From: Yamagishiella unicocca
Taxonomy: Eukaryota; Chlorophyta; Chlorophyceae; Chlamydomonadales; Volvocaceae
Assembly (NCBI GenBank): GCA_003116995.1
Contig: BDSL01000037.1
Location: 620,001-684,000, forward strand
Direction: 5' to 3'
Length of the DNA stretch: 64,000 bases
Shown piece by piece: positions 22,971 to 33,811 of the stretch. The notes beneath the pieces were generated by a model. The model made no database searches. It was not told the DNA's origin and saw only the letters and a list, made by a program, of their open reading frames with translations. Position 1 is the first letter of the stretch, and each line of letters starts with the position of its first letter. The position numbers and the translations under genes were made by a program.

Positions 22971-23997
22971 ATGTCGTACGATACCAAGGTAACGGAATGT
23001 TTGCGGGCGGGGGCCGGACCGGGCTTCGATGCGTTTTCGCCGCACCATGCCTTACCCACAACCCAAGGCCTCCCAAATGCGCCCAATAATGAAGGCAAAC
23101 TCGGCCGGTTGTTCACTTCTGTTACCCTCGCACGCCGCCGACGGGCCACATCCACAGGTCTATCGACAGTCTACCCAAAGTTCTGTGGTGTGCACACTCA
23201 AACACGTTTCGAGGACTAGTTCCGGCCCTCCGTTTCCTCCGTCGTGTATCCGGGTCTTCTCGCCCCTTCCCGCCCGTTCAGGCTCCCTCCTCTCCCCCTC
23301 CGTCACAACCCAGGCCATCCGCACCAGCCGAGCACTGCAGCACCGACTAACCGGCCAGGCTGGGTCGCTGCACAGTCACTCCCCTTCCGTCCATCCATCG
23401 GGGTCCCACCCCCTCCTCCTCCTCCTCCTCCTCCTCCCCCTCCTCCTCCATGTCGAGTAACCGGTTCTTTTCTGTAACCCACAGCAGCTGCAACGGCAGC
23501 TGCAACGGCAGCTGCCTCGGACCACCCGATCGAAGCGCCAACAGTGAATGCTGGCAAGGTACGGCACAGGGCGCCAGTCTGACACTGCCGTACCGCATGG
23601 ACAGCATCTCAATCAGGGCATTGGCCCCTACGACAGCTACCGTACGGCATTCGTCCCACCCGGCGACGAACGCCCTACTCCCCTGCTTGGCCAGGTGGGC
23701 CTTGTGGGCCCCTGCCGCGTCCGTGTGGGCGCCCCCTGCCCGCTGCTGCCCCTCCCTGCAGTGGCAGCCCTCCGCCGCAACCCGAGCCCCTCCTCACTGC
23801 CAGCCTCCCGTCGCTGCATCCCAAGCACCCCCACCAACCCATCCCAGGGACCTGGCCCCAGGAGGGAGCCCCCGCCTCCCTCAGCGCCGCACTGCACCCC
23901 CAGCCGGCAGCTGCTGCTGCTGCTGCTGCCGGCGGCCCCCGACCAGCACCAGGGCTGCCAGCACCGCCCCCCCGGACTCTCTTAGGATTCTCTCGTC
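22971..23997 (+). pseudogene. Doubtful small gene or remnant
   Basis: A clean start and donor (MSYDTK followed by GTAACG at 22971-22988) lie upstream of a peptide-like stretch NQGIGPYDSYRTAFVPPGDERPTPLLGQ (about 23610-23695). The latter is bounded by a CAG acceptor and a GTGGGC donor. Another exon-like stretch, SDHPIEAPTVNAGK, ends at a GTACGG donor near 23556. These pieces do not join in one frame without unseen exons, and one implied intron would be under 60 bp. I do not recognise the protein. It is convergent with the kinase gene. Confidence 0.2.
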
Positions 23998-24183
23998 AAA
24001 CCCCCCCCCCCGGACTCCCTGGCCGCGTCCGCTCCTCTCCTCTCCTCTCGATTGGCGCCCTCTCCCGGCTGCCGCTGACCCGCCTCGCTCCCCCCTCGGT
24101 TTGTCAGCCGTCGATTCGCGGATTCTCGGTTTGTCAGCCGTGGATTCTCTTATCAAACCTCCCCGCCCCCCCCCCTCCGCCGC

Positions 24184-27100
24184 TCAGCTGATGACGCAGC
24201 GACAGCCCGGGTCGCTGCTGCCCGGCGGCCCGGCGGCCGCGGGCCCCCGCTCGGCCAGTGCCGATGAGTTGGTGGTCATGATGCCTCGGGCAGGTGGCGA
24301 GGCGCAGTGCTGCCAGTCCCACTCCACCAGCGCCTGCTCCAGCTGGCGCCGCACCTCCGACATGTCGGGCCGCACCACCGGGTCGATGTGCCAGCAGGCC
24401 TGGGGGCGGGTGGAGGGAGTTCGAGGAAGACCCGTGGATGCCCGAAAGAACCGTTTAGAACAGACGTTTTGAGATGCATGCTGGAGAACTGGATTGGGAA
24501 TACGAAAGCCGAAGGTCGTAATATGAAGGGCGGCGGGCGGGTGGAGGGGGGTTGGAGGGGGGTTGGAGGGGGGTTGGAGGGGGCTTGAGGGGGGGTCATA
24601 AGGACCGCTTACACGGCATAGGTATAATAGCTGGCGCATTGTCTTCGGGGGGGAGGAGGGGTGGCGACAAGGCCAGGAAACACGACGTAGGAAGAGGAGG
24701 AGGGGCGGAGGGGGGAGGTTCAGCCACCGCAGGCCGCACAGCAGCGAGGCTACTGTCTCTCCCTTCCCTCATCCGTGCCGACACCAACACCCCAGCCCCC
24801 GGCACTCGCCCCCTGACCTCCCCTGCCCGCAGACCGCAGCCCGGGTTTTACGTCACCCCCCCACCCCCTAACCCCCCCACCCCCGTTTCTTCGCCCCCCC
24901 CCTCCGCCGCAGCCCTCACCTGGATGAGCCGCCACAGCCCCTCGGGTATGCGGGGTGTGCGGGGGGGCCGGAAACCCTCGCACACCTGCAGGGGGGGGGG
25001 GGCAGGGGGGGGGGCGAGTCAGGGCAGGGGGCGAGTCAGGGCAGGGGGCGAGTCAGGGCAGGGGGCGAGTCAGGGCAGCGACCCAAGGCCGCTGCAGCAG
25101 GCAAGAGGAGGGCGGCGAACAAGGCAGCACCAGCCTGTCTCACCGCCATCAGGGCGCATGTGAGGGTGCGGATGGAACCACGGGGCACCGGGCTTCCCCC
25201 CCCCGACCATGCATCTCAAAACTTCTGTTTTTAAACGGTTTTTTCGGGCATCCACGGGTCTCCCTCGAACCCGACCACGCGCCAACTATCCTGTTCTTTT
25301 CGCGCCAACGGTATTTATGCCACCCCCGCCCCTGCCCCTGCCCCGCCCCTTCCCCCCCCACCTTCTTGGCGTACTGCTGCGGGTCCCTGACCCCCAGCTC
25401 CTGCCCCGCCCGTGTGCCCCCGATGTATCGGACCAGCAGCAGCTCGCGAGCCAGCAGCTCGTACGTCATCACACCGAACGAGAAGACTGCGAGGGGGGCA
25501 GCGGGGGGGGGGGCGGAGGGGCCGCAACCGAGAATTGTGGGTGGGTGGGTGGAGGCGGGTGGAGGTGGAGGGAGGGAGGGGGGTGGAGCGGGGTGGAGGG
25601 GGCTCTCCTGACCTCCGTGGTCGCACCCAGCTGCCCCGCCTCAGCCCCTATGTCCCTTTGCGACCAGCCCTATGACTCACCATCCACCTTCTCGTTGTAC
25701 GGCTCGCCGCGGAACACCTCGGGGGCCTGCGGGGTGACAAGGCGGCGGGGGCGCGGGGCGTGCTGCTGAGAGCGGTGTGTGTGTATGGGGGGGGAGGAGC
25801 GGGGAGGTGGTGGTGATAGTGGGGGGGGGAGAGAGGAGAGGGATGGTGGTGAGGGAGGTGGTGGGCTTGTGAGAGGGAACCCAGGGGGGCAGGGCGGGGG
25901 GGCGCCGAAAAGGCCCTGGACGACATGGGTGGTCCAGGGGGGTTCGAGGGAGACCCGTGGATGCCCGAAAAAAACCCGTTTAAAACAGAAGTTTTGAGAT
26001 GCATGCTGGAGGACTGGGTTGGGGATACTAAAGCCGAAGGTCGTAATATGACCTTTGGCGGCTAAGCTATAGCGGCTACGGCCAGGGGTGGTCCAGGGGG
26101 GGGCGGGTCCAGGGGGGGTGACTCACACGGTGAGGTATGCCCCAGTGCGCCCGCCCCGCCCCTCAGGCTGCGTGGCTTGATCAGGAACCATACCGCGGAG
26201 CTTGTGGAGACCTGGATGCCGTACATGCCGTTCGATCCCTACAACAAGGCTTAGGCTTAAGGGTTTCTCACCCCTGCGGCCCCCCTGTCCCCCCCCTGTC
26301 CCGCCGTGCCCCTCTCTCTTCCTTCCCGCGCCTCTCACCATGTACATGCAGGACCCCGCCTGGCCGGTGAGGCCGTAAACCCACTGGAACTGGCTGTCCG
26401 GCTTGAACTTGGGCAGCGAGGGCTTGTTGAAGGTGCGCAGCAAAGAGCTCACCTGGGGTTGGGTGGGGGTTGGGTGCGTGTGTATGGCGGCGGGGGGGGT
26501 GTCGGTGGTGGGGGGGTTTCGAGGAAGTGGTGGGGGGGGGGGCGGGGCCCTTGGGGGGGGGGGGGCGCCAGCCTCCAGATGCCTCCGCGGTTTCCCAAAC
26601 AGCACAGCGGCGCGGTTCAAGACACGGGACGGTCCAGGACTTGCGCTGCTGGCATCTCACGCCGCTACGGTAACAACGGTCGGTATCCGGGCAGGGCGCC
26701 GGGCTGCACCGCCACTCGCCGCGCCGCGCCCAGCTCCGCCTACCCGTTTCTCCGTCATACGCGTTGACGTCACCGCGCTTTTGCTTATTCTTTTTCTATA
26801 TCTTTTCTTTTACACAGCTCCGACAGGCTGCCTCCACAGGTTTGCCGGTAGTCAGTTCCAGTGCTCCAGCATGCGCCCACAAAATAGGTGTCCGACGACA
26901 ATGCGCCAACTATCCTGTCGCGTCGCGTAAAACGGTTCTTACAAGCCCCCTACGTTTCGTCCAGCACGGCGTCCACGGGCCGCCTCCCCCGGTTGGTTCA
27001 TGAGCAGGTCATGAGTGGAACCGAGTTTGCGCACTCAGCCGCATGCCCCAAAACTGTTTGCCGGCTATCGTTTCTCTCCTCCGTCTCCTCCGTCTCCTCC

Positions 27101-30100
27101 GTCTCCACAAACTGGCATTCTCGCAAAAACCAAAACCCCGCCCCCCACCCCCACCCCCCGACCCACCCTCCTCATGGCACGGGACAGGCTCTCCGAGTGG
27201 CCCAGCTCCCGCAGGTTGGGACGGACCAGTGTGGACAGCCCCAGGGACATCTGGAGGGGCGGGGGGTTGTATAAAAACCGTATATATAGTGGAGGGGCGG
27301 GGGGGGGGAGGCGGGTGTGTATGTGTCAAGGGGGGGACCAGCCGGCGGAGGGTGGTGCTGGGAGCCACACGGCTGGTGTGCCTGGCAGCGGGGACAGCTA
27401 CTGCAGGCACCCCCCTCAGGCACCTGCGGGGGGTTTCGAGGAAGACCCGTGGATGCCAGAAAAAACCGTTTAGAACAGGCACCTCCGGGGGGGAAGAAAC
27501 CGTTTAGAACAGGCACCTCCGGGGGGGAAGAAACCGTTTAGAACAGGCACCTCCGGGGGGGAAGAAACCGTTTAGAACAGGCACCTCCGGGGGGGAAGAA
27601 ACCGTTTAGAACAGGCACCTCCGGGGGGGAAGAAACCGTTTAGAACAGGCACCTCCGGGGGGGAAGAAACCGTTTAGAACAGGCACCTCCGGGGGGGAAG
27701 AAACCGTTTAGAACAGGCACCTCCGGGGGGGAAGAAACCGTTTAGAACAGGCACCTCCGGGGGGGAAGAAACCGTTTAGAACAGGCACCTCCGTCTCCTC
27801 GGGCGCCCCCCTCAGGCACCTGCGGGCGTGTCCATCCCGGTGTCCGAAGGCTATGCACCAGCTACACTCCCCATGTCACGTAACGCCCCAGGCGCCCTCC
27901 GGGCGCTGTTCGCCCTTGCGCCGCTGTCGGTGCCGCTGTCGGTGCTGCCGTGTCACGTTGCAGGTGCACCGTGGGGGGAGTGCATGTGCGGACCCTTACC
28001 TGAACCACCCGCACCGCACCCGGGCAGCGCCGCACGTGTATGGTGGCGCACCCGGGTGGCGCACCCGGGTGGTGGCGCACCCGGGTGGCGCACCCGGGTG
28101 GCGCACCCGGGTGGTGGCGCCGCCACTGCGGACCCAGTCGCTCCGCGGCCCCTCCGCGTGTGGCCGTCCACCCCCCCGTAATCGGTTCTTTCTTGAACCC
28201 CCACCCCACCGGGGCTGCGCCGTGCCGCGCCGTGCCGTGCCTCCCCCCTACAGCCCCTCCCTCAGTGATCAGTGACCCCCGCTGGTGACTCCCCGGGTGG
28301 TCCCACCCGCGTGACCCCGACCCCCCTGGCCCCCCAGCCACCCCATTCACCATCCAGCAGCCGCCGCAACAGCACACTCCTTCCCCCTGCCCCTATGCCC
28401 CCCTCTCCCCCCCGGTGAAGGGATTCTCTCTACCCCCCCCCCCGGTGTTTTAAACGTTTTTTTCCGGACATCCACGGGTTTCCCTCGAACCCCCCCGTTG
28501 TTCATGCAACTCCCCGGTTTTTATGCCTTTCGCGGAATTCCTTTTGTATCCCCCCCCCCTGCCTCCTCACCCTGTCCCTGGATGCCCGGGTGCTGGCGGA
28601 CGAGTTGAGGGTCTCCGTCTGCGGCAGGCTGTTGACGCGCGTGTGACCCGACATGCCGCCCGTCAGGCGGGAAGCTCGGGAGTCGGCGCCGGTGAGGGCC
28701 AGAGTAGCGGCCGGCCCCGTACCGAAGGAGGAGGCAGCTCCAGGGGGGCCCGAGCCCCCCCCCTGGAGCTCGCGGTGCGCGCTGGAGTGGGTGGCGGGGG
28801 CGGAGGGGCTGTTCCGCTGGGGGTGCTGCAGGGACCCGGAGCGGGTGCTGCCGGGGGGGAGCGGCGAGTGCGGCTGCAGGTGCGGCTGCGAGGCACCTGC
28901 AACTGCACCACCGCCCCCTGCACTTGCTGCTGCTGCCGCTGCTGGTGGTGATGGTGGTGTGGGGTCCGGGTGAGCGTGGGCGGCTGTGGGTGCGGACGTG
29001 CTCGACTGGGTTTGGGGAAGGTGGGTGGAAGGGGAAGGTGGGTGGAAGGGGAAGGTGGGGGGTTAGAGAAACCGGAGAGTGGGGCCGCGGTGTGCGATGA
29101 GGCCGTGAGCGGGTGGGGGAGGCGGCGAGGGGTCCCTCCCGGGTCCTTCCAGAGACCTCACAGGTCTCTTCTGCATGCCTCCCACAAGCCTGCGGGGCAC
29201 CGCCCCTACCCCCCCCCTCCGCTCCACAGATCCAAACCGCCCCTGCCCCCCCGCTCCGCTCCACAGATCCAAACCGCCCCTGCCCCCCCCCTCCACTCCA
29301 CAGATCCAAACCGCCCCTCCCGCTACTGACTCCCTCTCAGTCTCCCTACGTTGCCGACCCACGGGTTTCCTCCCACCGCCTTCCCCCCGTACGGCGGGGG
29401 TCCTTATCAAACCCCCCCGTACGGCACTCACCTGCAACAGCATACCCTCCTGGCCGTCATCCCCCTTCACGCCGGCGGTGGCTGAGGGGGAGCCGCCAGC
29501 GGGGCCCTCCCCCCGCGCCCCCCCCGGGGACCTGCTGCCTGCCCCCCGGAAGAAGCTGGTGCGCAGAGAGGCCGCCGCCGCCGCCAGGAAGGTGGTCCGC
29601 GGGGGGGGAGGCGGCGACGACCCCCCCGCCTGGCAGCTGCCGGCGGGGGCGGAGGCGGCGGTGGGCAGCAGGGCGGCCCCGCCGTCATCCGGCTCCTGTG
29701 GCGGCGGGGGGGAGGGGTGAGAGGCGGGAGGGTGAGGGAGGAGTGAGAGGAAGACCCGTGGGGGAGGGCGGGGGGAGGGCGGGAGAGGCGGAAGGGTGAG
29801 CGAGGAGTGAGAGGAGTGAGAGGAGTGAGGTGGTGAGAGGAGTGAGAGGAGTGAGAGGAGTGAGAGGAGTGAGAGGAGTGAGAGGCGCCTCTTTCCTCGC
29901 GAGCCCCCCCACCCTCCCACTCATTTACACGGGTGCCCTCGCTACCCTTACAAATCCGTGTGTCCCTGCCTCCCCCCACCCTGCCTCCCCACCCTGCCCC
30001 CCCACCCACTTGCCTCCCTCGCCCAGCCGCACCCTCGCAGCCAGTCGTACCCCCCCCTCCCCCTGCGCCCTCCTTGCTCCCACCCCCCACACACACCTCC

Positions 30101-33100
30101 ACCCCCCACACACACCTCCACCCCCCCACCTGGATGGTGTACAGCGGGTTGCGACCCGCCCGCCCCATCGACGACTGCCCCAGCACGCCGCCATTGGCTC
30201 CGGAACCGCTGACGCAGTCGGAGCCGCTGCCGGTGGTGGCGTCCTCCGCCGACAGCGAGCGCTCCGAGATGGGCGGCAGTGCGGAAGCCAGAGAGCCGGG
30301 ACCCAGGGTGTGGCCCAGGAGGGGGCCGAAGCTCAGAGAGAAGGGCGACTGACCCGGCGGGTCGGCCGCGGCCGGGGAGGGGGCCGGCGAGGGGGACCCG
30401 GCTGCCTCCCCGCCGGGCCCCGCGAAGCTGGTTTCGGAGCCGCCGCCAGAGGCGCAGCTGGGAGGGCTGCAGCCGGAGCCGTTTGTGGAGCTGCAGACCC
30501 CGCGGCCGCCCAGCAGCGGCGACCCCGCGGCCTCGCTCCCCGGCCCCGCCCCCGCCGGTCCCCCCGCCGCGCCCTGCCCCCCCTCCTCCCCCGCCCCCGG
30601 TGCCCCCGCCACACTGCCGCCGATGCTGGGGCAGTTCTGGTAGTACCGGAAGGGGCTGGGGCCCTCCTGGCTGCAGCCCTCGGGCTGGGAGCCGTTGGCG
30701 GGGTGGGGAGGCCGAGGGGGTCGAGGGGGGGACCCGCAGCCGCTGGAGGGCCGGGTGGCGGATGCGCCCCCGCCCCCGCCCCCGCCGCCGCCGCCGCCAC
30801 CAGCCGCCGCCCCGCCGCCCTCGGCGCCGCTCCCCCCGCCGCTCTCCCTCCTCCCCGATATCCGCATCCGGATGTTGTTCAGCAGCGTCGCCTTGTGCAA
30901 TGACGCCAGGGAGGGCGAGGCGGCCAGATCCACGGAGTTGCCCGCGGAGGCGCCAGGGAGGGCGCCGCCGGGGGCGCCCGCCGCCCCCCCGCTGCTGGCT
31001 GTGGGGCTCATCTTCTTGCTGCTGCTCGGCCAGCGCCTGCTGGGCTGCACCGGGCTGGTGGTGAAGCCGACGAAGGGCCGCCGCGCCTCCGCCGGGGGAT
31101 CCCCCCCCCCTCCGCCCACCGCCACGCCTGGGCCCAGCAGCACATCCTCGATGGCGGCGTCGTCGTCCGCCGCCTCGGGCCCGCGGCGGGACCGGTCCCC
31201 CGGCCCCGGGCCGTATCCGTCGTTGGTGACCCCCGGCAGCTCCAGGGGGGTCGTGCGGCGGCGGATGAGCACGGAGCGGTCCGTACCCACCCGCACCCCC
31301 AGACCCAGGTCCGCCAGCTTGGCCTCCAGGGGGGCCCGCGGCCGCCCGCTGCCGCTGCCGCCGCTGCCGCCGCCGCCGCTGCTCCGCTTGCGCTGCTTGC
31401 GCTGCTGCGCGCCGTCCAGCAGCGGTGTCTGGCTGACCTGCAGGAGCACGTTCTCCGGCTGCACCCGGGCAGGGCAGGGTCGCAGTTGCAAGGAAGGGGA
31501 GGGTCGCAAGGAAGGGGAGGGTCGCATGGAAGGGGAGGGTTGCAAGGAAGGGGAGGGGGGTTGAGAGGAACCCGTAGGGGAGGGGGAGAGACAGGTGAGG
31601 GGCAGGGTGAGGTGGAGGAGTATGCGGGGCGGGGGGCCACTGCTGTTGAGCCCTACTCCCCTCCCTGCACGTGCCCCTACCAGCGCACCCGGGTTCACCC
31701 CACACCCGCCCCTGCCAGCGCACCCGGCCTCCCCCGGCCCTGCCTGCCCCACCTTGATGTCCCCCCCTGCCAGCACACCCGGCCTCCCCCCCCCTGCCTG
31801 CCCCACCTTGATGTCCCCCCCCGCCTGCCCCACCTTGATGTCCCCCCCCTGCCTGCCCCACCTTGATGTCCCCCCCTGCCTGCCCCACCTTGATGTCCCC
31901 CCCCTGCCTGCCCCACCTTGATGTCCCCCCCTGCCTGCCCCACCTTGATGTCCCCCCCCTGCCTGCCCCACCTTGATGTCCCCCCCTGCCTGCCCCACCT
32001 TGATGTCCCCCCCTGCCTGCCCCACCTTGATGTCCCCCCCTGCCTGCCCCACCTTGATGTCCCCCCCTGCCTGCCCCACCTTGATGTCCCCCCCTGCCTG
32101 CCCCACCTTTCTTGACAGGCACTACCGGCACCTAGAAGAGCTGACACGCTTTTCATCGCGAGTACAACCCACCTTGATGTCCCCCCCTGCCTGCCCCACC
32201 TTGATGTCCCCCCCCTGCCTGCCCCACCTTGATGTCCCCCCCTGCCTGCCCCACCTTGATGTCCCCCCCTGCCTGCCCCACCTTGATGTCCCCCCCCTGC
32301 CTGCCCCACCTTGATGTCCCCCCCTGCCTGCCCCACCTTGATGTCCCGGTGGATGATCGGCATCTCCAGGCTGTGGTACTGCTGCAGGCCGGAAGCAACC
32401 TGGCGGGGGGGGGTTGCAAGGAGGACCCGTGGCGGGGGGCGTAAAGGATGGTCCGCGAATCCACAGGGAAAACCCGCGACGGGGGGGGAAGGGACGGGGG
32501 GGAGGGGCGGGTGTAGCAAAGGTCACCCGCAGGAGCTGCCTCGAGGCCTCCCTCCGACCGACCCACGTACGCCCCCCACCCACCCATGCATCTCAAGACG
32601 TCTGTTCTAAACGGTTCTTTCAGGCATCCACGGGTCTTCCTCGAACCCACCCAACGTGTTTGCTCGCTACTCCACGTCCTGCCCCTGCACCGCCTGCCCC
32701 TCGGCCCCACCTGCTCCCGACCTCCTGCCCTCGCCTCCCCTCCCCGCCCCGCCCTGCCCTCCTCCACCTGCACTCCGCACCTGCGCCAGCCACCCCAGCG
32801 CCTCCCTCAGGGTGTAGTGGTCGCGCTTGTGGAGCAGTTGGGCCATCAGCAGGTCCTTCAGAGTGCCACCCTGGGGGCGGAGAAGAGGAGCGGGGGGCCG
32901 GGGAGGGGAAGGGATGGGAGGGGAAGGACTCTTCGTTTTCCCTATGGTGGTTGAGGGCTTGGGTGCTGGTGCTGGTGCTCTGTTCAGTGGCCCCCTAGGT
33001 CCAACACTCCCGGCTGGACTCGCTCCGCCCTCACGGCATGCCCTCTGCCGGCCCTTCACGTCTCCCTGGCCCCCGCCCCAAAGCCGGACACTCGCCTCGC

Positions 33101-33811
33101 AGTACTCAAGCAGCATGCCGTACGTGTCGTACGTCAGCGCGAGCTCCGGGAAGTCCACCATTCGCAGCTTGATCAAACCCGCGCAGCGGATCACGGCGCT
33201 GCAGGGAGGGCGGCAGTTGGGGGGGAGGGGTAGCCGGGTGTGTGCCGAAATGGAGACCCACGACAGGAAGTGCGCTTGCCGGCGGCCAGGCGGGCCCCGG
33301 CTGGGTAACGACTGTTTACGAGCGAGAAAAAAGACGACAAGTCTTTTCTCTGTGCGAAGCTGAACGACATCTCGGCGGGCCCACTTGTCAGCGAAATGTC
33401 AGGGCCGCGTCGCTTTCCTAGATTTGCTGCCTTTGAGCAGCCGCACCTGTGATCCATTGTCACCAGAGCTATACATTCTCGGATAAACAGTCTAACAATA
33501 GGTGGAGGTGGAAGCGTCCCACCACGTGGTTGCAGCACTTTGCAAGCGCAGAGACGACCGTCGAAGGCAGCCCTCCAAACAGTTGCAAATCTGAAGCGTT
33601 GGAGGCAGATTGGGGTTAACATACGTGCTGCCCATACGATGCTCTGAATATACACGACGGCGCAGCTTTTTGAAACCCACCCGCCTTTGCCCACAACTTC
33701 TTCCAGTCTGAGGAGCTTGCCAACATCTTCGTCAGAGCAAGCAAGCAAATCATCCACGGGGGATTCGATCGCGACATCATAAATGCCCATGGTCACCACG
33801 CACCTCGGCAC
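24184..33811 (-). CDS. Protein kinase, TKL-like, with CaaX terminus
   Basis: Probable Ser/Thr kinase. Glycine loop GKGGFATVW is built across the first intron. The ATP lysine is in CACKVL, the helix-C Glu in FIRECI, the catalytic loop is HRDIKPENVLL (joined across the intron ending at 31459), the metal site is DLG in KLADLGLGV (DFG variant), then [28 protein letters not shown] and ACWHIDPVVRPDMSEVRRQL. All catalytic residues are present. The CW..DP..RP block and VFSFGV resemble the TKL group. Between DLG and APE lie about 690 low-complexity residues in five exons (about 31320-30131, 29697-29432, 28990-28573, 27250-27165, 26455-26341). The protein ends GCRCVIS, a CaaX box with a second Cys upstream. 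One intron after LLEYCE appears to use a GC donor. Start at 33811; an alternative in-frame Met is at 33787. Confidence 0.83.
24420..24526 (+). repeat. Family A repeat, 3'-truncated
   Basis: It runs TTCGAGGAAGACCCGTGG through GGTCGTAATATGA and lacks the CTAAGCTATAGCGG end. It lies in the last kinase intron, about 20 bp from the splice acceptor of the terminal exon. Confidence 0.8.
25015..25080 (+). repeat. 17-bp minisatellite (GGGGGCGAGTCAGGGCA)
   Basis: Four near-perfect tandem units in a kinase intron. Confidence 0.85.
25208..25269 (-). repeat. Family A fragment, inverted
   Basis: Reverse complement of the family A 5' half, from TTCGAGGGAGACCCGTGG to GAGATGCATG, in a kinase intron. Confidence 0.8.
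25943..26082 (+). repeat. Family A repeat, full length
   Basis: Nearly identical to 9059-9200. Flanked on both sides by TGGTCCAGGGGGG, which could be a target-site duplication. However, further copies of GGTCCAGGGGGG follow, so it may be inserted in a small tandem array. Kinase intron. Confidence 0.85.
26840..26938 (-). repeat. Interspersed repeat, family C, copy 2
   Basis: Reverse complement of 7540-7639, including CCAGTGCTCCAGCATGCGCC and AATAGGTGTCCGACGAC. Kinase intron. Confidence 0.8.
27434..27795 (+). repeat. Family A fragment grown into a 34-bp minisatellite
   Basis: A family A 5' end (TTCGAGGAAGACCCGTGG to CCGTTTAGAACAG) runs straight into about nine tandem copies of a 34-bp unit, AACCGTTTAGAACAGGCACC plus TCCGGGGGGGAAGA. 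The first 13 bases of the unit are the family A core. Kinase intron. Confidence 0.85.
28447..28489 (-). repeat. Family A fragment, inverted
   Basis: Contains CATCCACGGGTTTCCCTCGAA preceded by TTTTAAACG, the reversed family A 5' end, in a kinase intron. Confidence 0.75.
31750..32336 (-). repeat. 27/28-bp minisatellite copying a 5' splice site
   Basis: On the coding (minus) strand the unit is GGACATCAAG GTGGGG followed by CAGGCAGGG. It begins immediately at the donor of the exon ending HRDIK (exon end at 32337). I count 18 units, in 27- and 28-bp versions differing by one G, interrupted once by about 55 bp of unique sequence (32108-32170). Each unit repeats the last exon codons (D-I-K) and the donor AAG/GTGGGG. 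Confidence 0.95.
32585..32645 (-). repeat. Family A fragment, inverted
   Basis: Reverse complement of family A from TTCGAGGAAGACCCGTGG to GAGATGCATG. Kinase intron. Confidence 0.8.

Noticed and set aside
29467..32106. 879-codon minus-strand open frame beginning MGQAGGDIKVG
   Set aside because: Its first part is the GC-rich donor minisatellite of the kinase intron and happens to lack stops. Only the part after PENVLL (31458) is exon.
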